This document shows positions 50,418 through 59,019 of a stretch of 64,000 bases of DNA, one piece after another. Both the position numbers and the translations under genes were made by a program. The notes beneath the pieces were generated by a model. That model was given only the letters and a program-made list of their open reading frames with translations, was not told the DNA's origin and did not search any database. The first letter of the stretch is position 1, and every line of letters starts with the position of its first letter. Source of the stretch: an uncultured Oscillibacter sp. (GTDB lineage Bacteria > Bacillota > Clostridia > Oscillospirales > Oscillospiraceae); contig CAJTMG010000003.1 in the NCBI GenBank assembly GCA_910577405.1, forward strand, positions 11,696 to 75,695, written 5' to 3'.

Positions 50418-51479
50418 TCATTTCTTCGGGATTTCACAGACCACGCCGCCTACGGAAATGGACGCCATATCTTCCAGGGGAATGATTTCCTCCAGCACCC
50501 CGCCCTTGGAGCAGACGGACTTCCCGTCCTCGGGCCGGATGCTGCCGCCGGAATTGCTCAGGTCGATTGTCGTGCCGTCGGTTTTGGTCAGGAGGATTTC
50601 AATGTTCTCCAGATACCGCCGGGCCTGCTGGCTGTCCTCTTCCGACTGCCGCCCGCTTCCGGAATCGCTCCACTGCGCCTCCTGATCTGCGGTATAGTCC
50701 ACCTTCACGGCGATAGGAGAAACGGAAATGCTGTCGATGACAAAGGCAACATCGTCCTGGACAAAGGTCTCGCCGCCGCCCAGATACACGGCGCAGTCCT
50801 CATAGTTGACCTCAAAACGGAATTTCCATTTGCCGGAGTACAGGGGAACCGGCGCTTCTGTTTCCGTGTCCCAATAGCAGAGATCTTCAAATTCCGCCGA
50901 GGCGGTTCCCTTGGTCATGGGCACGTTGGAGGAGGCGGTTTCTACCAGCTGGATCTTGTTGTCCTCAGGGTCTTCGTCCACAAACCAACTGGAGCCGTGG
51001 GTGCCGCCGCGCTTTACCCAGCTGGCCCCGCTAAAGCCGCCCATCAGCAGTCTGGAGCTGTCCAGCGCTTTGTCCGCGGGCAGGATGCGCTCTCCGTCGT
51101 CCCGGCTGATGGTGTAGACAATCACGGCGTTGTACTGGTCACCCATAATGGCGTCGGCGGAAATCGTAATGCCGTTGTCGGAATCGCTGGCCCCGATGGG
51201 ATGGCCGATCTTATCGATAATTTCCGTCTGCGCCACGGCCCCGCCGAAGATGGGCGAGAAAACATCAATGGGTTCCGGCAGAAGTCCGGCGGCGCTGGAG
51301 CCTACCACAAGGGCCATCGCGAGGACGGCGGCAATCAGGGCGGTGCGGAATACCGGACGGCGGCGCTTCCGGGCGGGGCCTTTTGCGGCGTTGGCAGCGG
51401 CGTTGGCCAGGGTCCTTTTTTGTTCATCAGTAAAACGCAATGCGCTCATCTCCTTTTTGTAATCAAACAGTTCGCTCAT
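50418..51479 (-). CDS. DUF4179 membrane-anchored protein, probable sigma-factor partner
   Basis: The 353-residue protein has a short cytoplasmic N-terminus (SELFDYKKEMSALRFTDEQK), a single membrane helix around residues 45-65 and a large extracellular domain carrying DUF4179 features (DNGITISADAIMGDQYNAVIVYT, named by its ends). DUF4179 proteins are usually encoded next to ECF sigma factors and behave as anti-sigma or signal-sensing partners. The overlap of 17 bases with the upstream sigma gene supports that here. Confidence 0.88.
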   Translation of the reverse strand: MSELFDYKKEMSALRFTDEQKRTLANAAANAAKGPARKRRRPVFRTALIAAVLAMALVVGSSAAGLLPEPIDVFSPIFGGAVAQTEIIDKIGHPIGASDSDNGITISADAIMGDQYNAVIVYTISRDDGERILPADKALDSSRLLMGGFSGASWVKRGGTHGSSWFVDEDPEDNKIQLVETASSNVPMTKGTASAEFEDLCYWDTETEAPVPLYSGKWKFRFEVNYEDCAVYLGGGETFVQDDVAFVIDSISVSPIAVKVDYTADQEAQWSDSGSGRQSEEDSQQARRYLENIEILLTKTDGTTIDLSNSGGSIRPEDGKSVCSKGGVLEEIIPLEDMASISVGGVVCEIPKK

Positions 51480-51951
51480 AGTCGGTCCCTCCTAAAAGTT
51501 CTTTCAGTCTGGCCCTGCCACGGGCGAGACGGGTATGTATTGTGGCTGTCGGCACACCCAGAATCTTCCCGATCTCAGACGCCTGATAGCCTTCATAATA
51601 GTGGAGGTAAATCACTGTGCGGTAATTGTCGGGCAGTTCGTTTACCGCCGCCAGCACTCCGCCTTCCTCCGCCTCCGGCGCCGGGACCTCCAGCACGGTA
51701 TCAAGACCGCAGGTCCGCTTCCGCCAGGAGCTTTTCAGCAGGTCCTTGCAGGCATTGGACGCCATCCGCAGAACATAGGCCCGTTCATGCTCCGCGCTTT
51801 CAAATTCCCGCGGCTCGCTCAGAAGCTTTACAAAGACTGTCTGGCAGATATCCTGGGCGTCATAGGTATTCTTCAGATAGGTATAGCTCAGACGGAGAAT
51901 CATGTCGGCGTAGGCGTTTGCCAGACGTTCCGCCTGTTCGTTTGTGTTCAT
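51463..51951 (-). CDS. RNA polymerase sigma-70 family (ECF) sigma factor
   Basis: The 162-residue protein has sigma-2 (AYADMILRLSYTYLKNTYDAQDI, named by its ends, with the core-binding DAQDICQTVF) and sigma-4 (LPDNYRTVIYLHYYEGYQASEIGKIL, then TIHTRLARGRARLK) regions and no regions 1 or 3. It directs polymerase to a small regulon, most likely including its own promoter. It is held by the DUF4179 partner encoded directly downstream. The ATG has GGAG nine bases upstream. Confidence 0.93.
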   Translation of the reverse strand: MNTNEQAERLANAYADMILRLSYTYLKNTYDAQDICQTVFVKLLSEPREFESAEHERAYVLRMASNACKDLLKSSWRKRTCGLDTVLEVPAPEAEEGGVLAAVNELPDNYRTVIYLHYYEGYQASEIGKILGVPTATIHTRLARGRARLKELLGGTDYERTV

Positions 51952-52150
51952 GTTATCAACTCCTTTGGAGCGCTCTCGTTATGGATACGATTCAGCGGGC
52001 CGAAAACTTTCAGCGGACAAAAAAATTTTCCGGGACGCTTTTTCATCAGGGCGTCCCGGACTTGCGGAATTTGTCGAATGATGTTTAAATGAGTTTACTG
52101 CCCTGCTCTCCCCTGGAGACAAATCCTGGCACAGAAGAGGCGGTAAAGCA

Positions 52151-52250
52151 ATGTCGCTGTTGTTGGCATTTTTGATGTCGGTCGCAGCAAGTGTGGCTTG
52201 ACCGGCATGGAGGACAGCGAAAGCCCACCCCAAGCAGCAGAAAACCCCTA
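52151..52250 (+). pseudogene. Remnant of a short hydrophobic protein gene
   Basis: ATG 52151 with GAGGCGG upstream opens a 16-residue hydrophobic peptide (MSLLLAFLMSVAASVA) that ends at TGA 52199. In a shifted frame the sequence resumes as WLDRHGGQRKPTPSSRKPL, which matches the basic tail of the small single-helix proteins with a CKWLD motif that I recall from Clostridia. The simplest reading is loss of a short internal segment (about 15-25 bases plus frame), possibly between GTGGC repeats. It is followed by a strong hairpin, as such genes often are. Confidence 0.4.
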
Positions 52251-52284
52251 GGGAGCAACCATCTCTCCAGGGGTTTTCTGCTGC
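52234..52284. terminator. Long perfect hairpin, probable bidirectional terminator
   Basis: gcagcagaaaacccct (52234-52249) is repeated exactly in inverse orientation at 52269-52284, a 16-base stem with AAAA and TTTT inside its arms and a 19-base loop that can pair further (aggga/tctcc). GCTTTTTG follows on the plus strand. It would end the GH13 transcript from the right and any transcript from the small frame on the left. Confidence 0.8.
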
Positions 52285-52365
52285 CACGGCTTTTTGTGGT
52301 ACTGTTATCATAGCACGGTCCGTCAGGAATATGCAAGAGAACTTTTTACGAATTTACGGGCGGCT

Positions 52366-53676
52366 TTACTCGCACTGCCAGAAAGCCACGCTGTAGGGAG
52401 GAAGCTCGCTCCCGCCGCCGAAATCGTGGAGTTCGCCGGTAATCAGGTCCACGGCGCGTCCGCAGCGGGCGTCGAAATGGGCGGTGAAGGGCTTGTCGTC
52501 GGCGTTTATGGCTACCAGGACCCGTTCCTTCTCCGTCTGGCGCTGGAAGATGGTCTGATGGTTGGTGAGCAGCACGTCATGGAAATCGCCGCTGCAAAGG
52601 GCGTCGCTCTTCCGGTGGGCTTTCGCCATGGCCGCGATCTGGTCCGTCAGGTCGTTCCACTCAGGCTGTTCAAACGAAGGCCGCAGGTCGTCGTCACTGC
52701 CGCGGGTCTTCTCTCCCAACGCGCCCCATTCGCTGCCGTAGTACAGACAGGGAATGCCCGGCATACCGAAAAGCAGGCCGTAAATCAGGGGCAGGTGTTT
52801 GGGATTGGTCAGGATGCTGGCGGCGCGGGTCACGTCGTGGTTGTCCGCAAAGCAGAGCAGATGCTTTCCCTTGTACAGCGTCCAGTTTTCAGGCCCGAAC
52901 TGCCGCTTGAGACTGTGTACGATTTCAAACAGATTCATGGAATTCAGGCTGGAGTAAAGGCCCTTGTAGCACTCGTAGTTGGTGCAGCTGTGCAGAAGGC
53001 CGTCCCCTACCCAGCGGTTATAATCCCCATGGAGCGTCTCGCCCACCAGGAAAAACTCCGGCTTGACCTGCTCCGTGAATTCCCGCAGACGGCGCAGAAA
53101 GTCCTGTTCCAGGCAGTAGGCCACGTCCAGGCGCAGGCCGTCGATATCGAACCACTCCACCCAAAGCCGGACGGATTCCAGCAGATAGTCCACCACGGCA
53201 GGATTACGGAGGTTCAGCTTTACCAGCTCATAATGGCCCTCCCAGCCCTCATACCAGAAGCCGTCGTTATATCCGGAATTGCCGTCGAAATTGATATGGA
53301 ACCAATCTTTATAGGGGGAGTCCCACTTCTTCTCCTGCACGTCCCGGAACGCCCAGAAGCCCCGGCCCACATGGTTGAACACGCCGTCCAGCACCACCTT
53401 GATCCCGTGGTCATGCAGGGTCTTGCAGACGGCGGCAAAGTCTTCGTTGGTTCCCAGGCGGCAGTCAATCTTCCGGTAATCACGGGTATCGTAGCCGTGG
53501 CGGTCGCTTTCAAAAACCGGCGAGAGGTAGAGTGCGTTGGCGCCCAGCTTTTGGATGTGCTCCGCCCAATCCGCGACCTTCCCGATGCGGCTGACCTCCT
53601 TCCCGTCGTTCTCCAAAGGCGCGCCGCAGAAGCCCAGGGGGAAAATCTGATAAAATACGCTTTCGTTAGCCCACAT
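52366..53676 (-). CDS. GH13 alpha-amylase family glycosidase
   Basis: The start is the ATG at 53676; the ATG at 53688 touches the GAAAGG site and is too close. The 436-residue intracellular enzyme (no signal peptide) has the four GH13 regions: D-G-V-F-N-H, G-L-R-L-D-V-A-Y (nucleophile Asp), F-L-V-G-E-T-L-H (acid/base Glu) and F-A-D-N-H-D-V, plus a short C-terminal beta domain. The lack of an N-terminal starch-binding domain suggests a maltodextrin or cyclodextrin glucosidase. No transporter or regulator for sugars is adjacent. Confidence 0.92.
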   Translation of the reverse strand: MWANESVFYQIFPLGFCGAPLENDGKEVSRIGKVADWAEHIQKLGANALYLSPVFESDRHGYDTRDYRKIDCRLGTNEDFAAVCKTLHDHGIKVVLDGVFNHVGRGFWAFRDVQEKKWDSPYKDWFHINFDGNSGYNDGFWYEGWEGHYELVKLNLRNPAVVDYLLESVRLWVEWFDIDGLRLDVAYCLEQDFLRRLREFTEQVKPEFFLVGETLHGDYNRWVGDGLLHSCTNYECYKGLYSSLNSMNLFEIVHSLKRQFGPENWTLYKGKHLLCFADNHDVTRAASILTNPKHLPLIYGLLFGMPGIPCLYYGSEWGALGEKTRGSDDDLRPSFEQPEWNDLTDQIAAMAKAHRKSDALCSGDFHDVLLTNHQTIFQRQTEKERVLVAINADDKPFTAHFDARCGRAVDLITGELHDFGGGSELPPYSVAFWQCE

Positions 53677-53879
53677 AATGAGACCCATCCTTTCAGGAAT
53701 ATCCGAAGCAGTCCGTTAAGAGAACCGCTTCCCCCAAAATCATCTGTTCTCTTCCGTTTAAAAAAGAAAACAGAAGAGATGGAAAAACTTTCTAACGAGT
53801 TTTTTGAGGTCTTCTACAGTATAACACAAATCCCGTCCCAGGTCGAGACTTTTTCCACATTTCCCGAAAGGCCCCGGAA

Positions 53880-54767
53880 TCAGAAGGCTTTCAGCATAGC
53901 TTCCAGTTCCCGGGCGGCGGCGCTGAGGGGCTGATGCTCCTGCTGAACCAGGCAGACCGCCCGTTTGGGGATCGGCGTCTGGAGGGCAAGGGGGAGCAGG
54001 GTCCCTGACAGGACGCCGTCTTTGGCGAAGGACTCGGGCACAAAACCGACCCCCAGGTTACTGCGGACCATGGGGAGGATCTGGTCTGATGTCGCGGTTT
54101 CGATGTCTGGATGATAGGGCAGGCCCTGGCTGGAAAAGATCTGACTGTAAAAGGCAAAAGCGGCGGACTGAGGACCCAGGCCCACCAGAGGGCAGTCCGC
54201 CAGATCAGCCAACGTCAGTATCCGGCCCGCCAGAGCAGTGAATGCCGTGCCAGCCACCGGGACTTCCTGGATTTCCATCAGCTTCCGCCGCCGCAGGCTC
54301 TTGGGGAGATGCAGGGGCATGGTGACCACCGCCAGATCAGCCAGGCCGTCCTGCAAAACGGCGATGGCCTGGGGCGTGGCATGGTTGGAGACCCGGACGC
54401 GCACTCCGGGATATTTGCTCCGATAGTCTTTCAGCACTGGCAGAAGGCAGCACCGAAGAGCAATCCCGCTGGCGGCAACGGTAACGACCCCGCTCTGCAT
54501 TCCCTGCATGGACGCGATCTCGTTCTCCCCCGCCTGAATATGCGCAAAGGCTAAGGCAATATGCCCGTAGAGCGTCTCTCCCTCCGGCGTCAGGCGGACC
54601 CCCTGGCGGCTGCGGGCGAAGAGCTGACAACCCAGGGCGGCTTCCAGGAGCTTCATGGAGCGGGTAACGTTGGGCTGACTGCCGCCAAGGAGTTTCGCCG
54701 CCTGTGTGAAGCTCCGGTATTTGGCGGCATAGTAAAAAACGCGGTAGCTGTCGTAGCTGATATTCAT
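53880..54767 (-). CDS. LysR-family transcriptional regulator
   Basis: The start is the ATG at 54767, six bases after GGAG, giving 295 residues; the ATG at 54779 is an alternative. The N-terminal winged helix (residues 1-60, with SFTQAAKLLGGSQPNVTRSMKLLE named by its ends) and the periplasmic-binding-like effector domain are complete. It is divergent from the MATE gene at 120 bases, the usual LysR-target layout, and the spacer has repeated TTGATAT blocks that may be binding sites. The inducer is unknown. Confidence 0.9.
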   Translation of the reverse strand: MNISYDSYRVFYYAAKYRSFTQAAKLLGGSQPNVTRSMKLLEAALGCQLFARSRQGVRLTPEGETLYGHIALAFAHIQAGENEIASMQGMQSGVVTVAASGIALRCCLLPVLKDYRSKYPGVRVRVSNHATPQAIAVLQDGLADLAVVTMPLHLPKSLRRRKLMEIQEVPVAGTAFTALAGRILTLADLADCPLVGLGPQSAAFAFYSQIFSSQGLPYHPDIETATSDQILPMVRSNLGVGFVPESFAKDGVLSGTLLPLALQTPIPKRAVCLVQQEHQPLSAAARELEAMLKAF

Positions 54768-54887
54768 AGAATACTCCATATTATTTTGATATATCTGAGA
54801 GAAGAAATTGATATTTTACATATGGCGTTAAGGCGATTATAATAAAACCGTTCTCAAAAGTCAACCGAGAGAAAGGAAGCGGACTCT

Positions 54888-56243
54888 ATGAACAAAGATC
54901 TGACGGTTGGGGAGCCGAACGCAGTACTGCGCCGGTTCTGCCTCCCGCTGTTTGGAAGCATCATTTTCCAGCAGCTCTATAATATTGCGGACAGTCTGGT
55001 AGCCGGAAAGTTCATCGGTGAGAACGCCCTGGCCTCCGTGGGCAACAGCTATGAGGTCACGCTGATTTTCATTGCCTTCGCCTTTGGCTGCAACATCGGC
55101 TGTTCCGTCGTTGTCTCCCAGCTCTTCGGCGCGAAAGACTATGGCCGGATGAAGACCGCCGTTTCGACTGCCTGCATTGCCAGCGCCGTCCTCTGCCTCG
55201 CGCTGATGGCCGTGGGGATGCTGACCTGCAACAGCCTGCTCTGTCTGATTCGCACGCCTGAGGAAGCTTTCGCGGACTCCAAGCTCTATCTGGATATCTA
55301 CATCTGGAGCCTGCCCTTTGTCTTCTTCTACAACATCGCAACCGGCATCTTCTCCGCCCTGGGGGATTCCCGTACGCCTTTCCTCTTCCTCGCCGCGTCC
55401 TCTACGGCCAACATCGGCGTGGACATTCTCTTTGTCACCGTGTTCTCTATGGGCGTGGCTGGCGTGGCCTGGGCGACGTTCCTCTGCCAGGGCGTGAGCT
55501 GTCTGCTGGCTGTCGCGGCGGTCTTCCTGCGTCTTAAGGCGATACAGGGCAAAGGGGAATTTCAGCTGTTCTCTCTTCCCCTTCTGAAAAGGCTCGCTAT
55601 GATTGCCATACCCAGTATTATGCAGCAGAGCTTTATCTCCGTGGGCAATATCATCATACAGGGGATCATCAACGGCTTCGGCACCGGGGTAATGGCTGGC
55701 TACTCCGCGGCGGTAAAGCTGAATAATCTGGTCATTACCTCCTTTACCACCCTGGGCAACGGCGTTTCCAACTACACGGCTCAGAATCTTGGCGCCCATA
55801 AGCTGAGCCGAATCCAGGACGGCTTCCGGGCAGGGGTGCGGCTGGTCTGGACCCTGTGCCTGCCGATGTTCCTGCTGTACTTCTTCGCCGGCCGTTACGC
55901 GCTGGGGCTGTTTCTGGACCATCCTACCGATACGGCCCTCCGGACGGGGATTCTCTATCTGCGGATTCTCTCCCCCTTCTATTTCATCGTCTCGGCAAAG
56001 CTGGTGTCCGACGGCGTTCTCCGGGGCGCGGGCCTGATGCGGCAGTTTATGATTGGAACCCTGGTGGACCTGGTCCTTCGCGTAACCCTGGCCGCGGTGT
56101 TGGCAAAGACCTCCCTGGGCGCGGCGGGCATCTGGTGCGCGTGGCCTGGCGGCTGGTGTACTGCTGCTATAATTTCTCTGGCCTTCTACCGCGGCGGTCC
56201 CTGGACGGCGTCTGCGAAAAAGGAAAAAACCGGGAATGACTGA
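54888..56243 (+). CDS. MATE family efflux transporter
   Basis: The 451-residue protein has 12 membrane helices in two related halves. It shows the typical PLFGSIIFQQLYNIADSLVAGKFIGENALASVGNS start (named by its ends), GDSRTPFLF and PSIMQQSFISVGN motifs, and the second-half GAGLMRQF. It exports cationic drugs or metabolites using sodium or proton gradients. AAAGGAAG precedes the ATG. The divergent LysR protein probably regulates it. Confidence 0.94.
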   Translation: MNKDLTVGEPNAVLRRFCLPLFGSIIFQQLYNIADSLVAGKFIGENALASVGNSYEVTLIFIAFAFGCNIGCSVVVSQLFGAKDYGRMKTAVSTACIASAVLCLALMAVGMLTCNSLLCLIRTPEEAFADSKLYLDIYIWSLPFVFFYNIATGIFSALGDSRTPFLFLAASSTANIGVDILFVTVFSMGVAGVAWATFLCQGVSCLLAVAAVFLRLKAIQGKGEFQLFSLPLLKRLAMIAIPSIMQQSFISVGNIIIQGIINGFGTGVMAGYSAAVKLNNLVITSFTTLGNGVSNYTAQNLGAHKLSRIQDGFRAGVRLVWTLCLPMFLLYFFAGRYALGLFLDHPTDTALRTGILYLRILSPFYFIVSAKLVSDGVLRGAGLMRQFMIGTLVDLVLRVTLAAVLAKTSLGAAGIWCAWPGGWCTAAIISLAFYRGGPWTASAKKEKTGND

Positions 56244-56410
56244 CGGTTTCAGGATGTCGCCCGCAAAAGAGGGAAGACGCGCAATGACTGACGATTCCTG
56301 CAAAAACTGACGCAAACACGATTTACGGCGGAACCATCGCCTCTTGATGGCCCCGCCGTTTTCTGTCTGTTTTGATCATCAGACTGTTTTTGCCGTGCTG
56401 AAAATGACGC

Positions 56411-56439
56411 TTGACAAATCCTCCCGGCAATGATATCCT
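56411..56439 (+). promoter_or_regulatory. Sigma-A promoter of the thiamin operon
   Basis: TTGACA (56411-56416) and TATCCT (56434-56439) are spaced by exactly 17 bases. Transcription would start near 56447, just before the TPP riboswitch. Confidence 0.75.
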
Positions 56440-56449
56440 GTAGCCAGAA

Positions 56450-56528
56450 AAGCAGGGGAGCCGGAAGGCTGAGAGGAAGCAGACGCTTCGACCCTTTCAC
56501 CTGACGCGGGTAATGCCGCCGTAGGGAG
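56450..56528 (+). promoter_or_regulatory. TPP riboswitch (thi box)
   Basis: The conserved elements are all present: GGGGAGCC, then GGCTGAGAGG, a variable hairpin (aagcagacgctt), ACCCTTTCACCTGA and the CGCGGGTAATGCCGCCGTAGGGAG segment that forms the pyrophosphate-sensing arm. It binds thiamin pyrophosphate and turns the downstream genes down when thiamin is plentiful. It controls thiW and thiM. Confidence 0.97.
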
Positions 56529-56545
56529 TCGATAGAGGGACTTTT

Positions 56546-56584
56546 GACGGCGGTGCGCGTATTTGCGGGCCGTCTTGCTTTTTG
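56546..56584 (+). terminator. Riboswitch expression-platform terminator
   Basis: GACGGC (56546-56551) pairs with GCCGTC (56569-56574), followed by TTGCTTTTTG. It lies 18 bases after the riboswitch, as expected for transcription attenuation. About 245 bases of GC-rich leader then precede the thiW start; I see no gene or second switch there. Confidence 0.8.
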
Positions 56585-56828
56585 TAAAAACCCTTCAGGA
56601 AGGAGGCGGGAGAGAATCAGCCGGCGTCCCGGGATTTGGGAGCGGACGGAGGGGGAGCGCCCTGCGTTCGGGCCGGAAAGCATTTGCAGCGATGGGAAGC
56701 CGTGTTCCGGCGTGAGAGGAGGCCAGCAAGCCTCGACCGAAATTTCCTCCGGGCCTTGCTGCGCGGGGAGAAGTCGCTGCCACGCGGTTCTCTTTGCGCA
56801 AGCCGTCTTTCATGAAGGAGTGTTTCTT

Positions 56829-57350
56829 ATGAAGTCTGATTCTGTCAAAAAGCTGTCCATCGCCGGACTGCTCTGCGCTCTGGCTGTTGCGGGCAGTCTG
56901 TTCTTCACCTTCCCCGTGTTGGGAAGCCGCTGCGCGCCGGTCCAGCATATGGTCAACATCCTCTGCGCCGTCTTCCTTGGTCCCTGGTATGGCCTCGCCG
57001 CCGCTTTTATTGCCAGCCTCCTCCGCAACCTCCTGGGCTGGGGGAGCATCCTGGCCTTTCCCGGCAGTATGTGCGGCGCCTTCCTCTGCGGGCTGGTCTA
57101 CTGGAAGACCCGAAATCCTGCGCTTACGCTCATTGCCGAGGTCATTGGCACCGGTATCGTGGGCGGTCTGGCGGCGTATCCTCTGGCCATTGCTTTTCTG
57201 GGACAGTCCGCGGCTGATATCGCCTTTACCGCTTACGTCGTCCCCTTCCTGATTTCTACTGTCGCGGGTTCCATCCTGGCGGGGATTCTTTTGTTCGCCC
57301 TGCAAAAAAACGGCGGTCTGAAAGCCATGCAGTCCGCCCTGGAACGCTGA
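56829..57350 (+). CDS. thiW: Thiazole/thiamin-precursor ECF transporter S component ThiW
   Basis: The start is the ATG at 56829 with GAAGGAG upstream, giving 173 residues; an upstream open frame from 56544 has no site. Five or six membrane helices show the ThiW pattern (CAPVQHMVNILCAVFLGPWYG, cut here by naming ends, and the FIASLLRNLLGWGSILAFPGSM segment). It binds a thiazole precursor and works with a shared ECF energising module encoded elsewhere. The TPP riboswitch and the following thiM gene confirm the role. Confidence 0.92.
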   Translation: MKSDSVKKLSIAGLLCALAVAGSLFFTFPVLGSRCAPVQHMVNILCAVFLGPWYGLAAAFIASLLRNLLGWGSILAFPGSMCGAFLCGLVYWKTRNPALTLIAEVIGTGIVGGLAAYPLAIAFLGQSAADIAFTAYVVPFLISTVAGSILAGILLFALQKNGGLKAMQSALER

Positions 57351-57363
57351 TTCGGGAGGTCCT

Positions 57364-58176
57364 ATGTCCGCGCCTGATTTTTCCCTTCTGGACGTGATCC
57401 GGTCCCGCCGTCCGCTGATCCACTGCGTCTCCAATCTGGTCTCCGCCAACGACTGCGCCAACCTTGCCCTTGCCCTGGGAGCCAGCCCGATTATGGCCCA
57501 GGCGCGTCAGGAGATGGAAGCCATTGCCGCCGCCTCTGACGCCGCTGTTCTGAATACCGGCACGCCCGATGAGGAAAAATTCCGGGCCTGTCTCCTTCGG
57601 GGCCGCGCCGCCGTGGAACTGGGCCAGCCGGTGATTCTGGACCCTGTGGGCATAGGGGCAAGTCCGTGGCGTCTGGAATGGACTGAAACGCTGCTGAACG
57701 GCTTCGCTCCTTCCCTGCTGCGGGTCAATCCGGGAGAGGCCAGGGCGCTTCTGCATCTGGAAAGCCAGGCCCAGGGGGTAGACAGTCCCGGCCATACAGA
57801 TTCCGCCCTCGGTGGTGAATTGGCTCGCTGTCTGGCCTTGGAACGCCGCGCGATTGTTCTGGTTTCCGGCCCGGAGGATTTTATTTCAGACGGAAACCAG
57901 CTTTGGAAAGTCTCCGGAGGAAGCCCCGTCCTGGCGCGGGTCACGGGTACGGGCTGTATGCTGTCCGTTCTCTGCGGCATCTTCGCGGCTGTGGCTCCGG
58001 ATACCTTTACCGCCGCCGTCACTGCCGCCGCTTTCTGGAAATCCTGCTCCCTGCGGGCAGAGACTATGGCAGTCCGTCAGGGCACAGGCAGCTTTCGGGT
58101 TGCTCTGCTGGACGCCGCCGGAACCCTTGCCGCCGCTGATTGTGTTGGGAGCGTCCGGGTCGCGCCTGTAGAATAA
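57364..58176 (+). CDS. thiM: Hydroxyethylthiazole kinase
   Basis: The 270-residue ribokinase-like enzyme carries LIHCVSNLVSANDCAN, the VLDPVGIGAS motif, the VNPGEARALL region and the anion-hole/catalytic V-T-G-T-G-C-M-L. It phosphorylates 4-methyl-5-hydroxyethylthiazole taken up by ThiW, a salvage route to thiamin. It starts 13 bases after the thiW stop. ThiE, ThiD and the synthesis genes are not in the window. Its last codons lie in the 41-bp tandem repeat, and no terminator follows directly. Confidence 0.95.
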   Translation: MSAPDFSLLDVIRSRRPLIHCVSNLVSANDCANLALALGASPIMAQARQEMEAIAAASDAAVLNTGTPDEEKFRACLLRGRAAVELGQPVILDPVGIGASPWRLEWTETLLNGFAPSLLRVNPGEARALLHLESQAQGVDSPGHTDSALGGELARCLALERRAIVLVSGPEDFISDGNQLWKVSGGSPVLARVTGTGCMLSVLCGIFAAVAPDTFTAAVTAAAFWKSCSLRAETMAVRQGTGSFRVALLDAAGTLAAADCVGSVRVAPVE

Positions 58177-58242
58177 AACCCTGGATTGTGCTGATTCGGG
58201 CCGCGCCTGTGGAGTGAACCAGCGGGGTTGTGCTAATCCCTT
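58161..58242. repeat. Degenerate 41-bp tandem duplication at the end of thiM
   Basis: cgcgcctgta at 58161 and cgcgcctgtg at 58202 begin two copies with period 41. ggattgtgctgattc and gggttgtgctaatcc align further in. A partial earlier copy (gattgtgttggg) lies at 58139. The thiM stop falls within the first copy. The second copy separates thiM from the converging XRE gene. Confidence 0.6.
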
Positions 58243-58829
58243 CGATTTCCCTTTTGATAGAGAACCGCCGCAAGGACCGCACCTGCCAGCATGGTCAGTA
58301 CGCCAACTCCTATCATCATATTAGCAAAACCTATCGCAAAACCGCCCATGCTCCCGAACGGTGAACCGCCAAGATCTCCCAGAATTTCTCCCTTTAATTC
58401 CGGCACGCCGTTGTAAATCATGCCGCCTGTAAGCATTTCTTTGAATCCCCAGCGGGCCAGCACTCCTACAAAAGCAATCCCCAATCCCTGCAAGGCGATG
58501 TACACTCCCGCAAGCCAGCCGTGTTTCCGGATCAGTCTGCCCGCGTGCCCGAAAAACCGGCCTATCCCATCCTCTGACGGTACGCGGGATTCGGTCTTCG
58601 GCGGTTCTTCTTTTATTGGATTGGCCCCGGGGTCGTCTTCGCTCAGCAACTCGTCCGTGGTCACGCCAAAGATTCGGGCCAGCGCCAGCAGTTTGTCAAT
58701 CTCCGGCATAGCGGCGTCCAACTCCCATTTGCTCACCGCCTGACGGGATACCCCGATCTGTACGGCAAGCTCTTCCTGGGACAGCTTTGCCGCCTTCCGG
58801 TAATACAGGATTTTCTCATTCAGCTTCAT
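58233..58829 (-). CDS. XRE-family regulator fused to a membrane domain
   Basis: The start is the ATG at 58829 (eight bases after GGGAGG), giving 198 residues. The N-terminal helix-turn-helix is of the SinR/Xre type (KAAKLSQEELAVQIGVSRQAVSKWELDAAMP, named by its ends). A Pro/Glu linker follows, and then three hydrophobic segments (LAGVYIALQGLGIAFVGVLARWGF region, then two near 150-190). Membrane-anchored XRE proteins are common in Firmicutes and may link envelope or signal state to transcription. It stands alone, opposite to thiM. Confidence 0.88.
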   Translation of the reverse strand: MKLNEKILYYRKAAKLSQEELAVQIGVSRQAVSKWELDAAMPEIDKLLALARIFGVTTDELLSEDDPGANPIKEEPPKTESRVPSEDGIGRFFGHAGRLIRKHGWLAGVYIALQGLGIAFVGVLARWGFKEMLTGGMIYNGVPELKGEILGDLGGSPFGSMGGFAIGFANMMIGVGVLTMLAGAVLAAVLYQKGNRRD

Positions 58830-58969
58830 CTGCATCGCCTCCCTTTATGGCCTGATTCTACCACAAAACGCGGTTGCGCGCCACCATGCAGGACTGGAAA
58901 ATGCCGCTACCAGCAGTTGCGCCGCCATAAAATACCGTCTTTTCCGCCCTGGAACCCTTGACGCGGACA

Positions 58970-59011
58970 GACGCCGGGAAACAACAGTCCTGTTATCTCC
59001 CGGCGTCTTTT
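58970..59011 (+). terminator. Terminator in plus orientation with no obvious plus gene
   Basis: GACGCCGGGA and TCCCGGCGTC form a 10-base GC-rich stem, followed on the plus strand by TTTTTTCG. On the minus strand the hairpin is not followed by T residues. The next upstream plus-strand gene is thiM, which lacks its own terminator, so the thiamin transcript may run antisense through the XRE gene to this point. Confidence 0.7.
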
Positions 59012-59019
59012 TTCGTCCT

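Larger units (their letters stand above)
51952..52365. other. Intergenic region with a broken small gene and a long hairpin
   Basis: This 414-base gap between the sigma factor and the GH13 gene holds the small degraded frame at 52151 and the hairpin at 52234-52284. The rest (51952-52140) should include the sigma operon promoter, but no -35/-10 pair of convincing quality stands out. Confidence 0.5.

Noticed and set aside
54861..56315. 484-codon minus-strand frame
   Set aside because: Antisense to the MATE transporter and made of low-complexity Gln/His/Arg-rich sequence.
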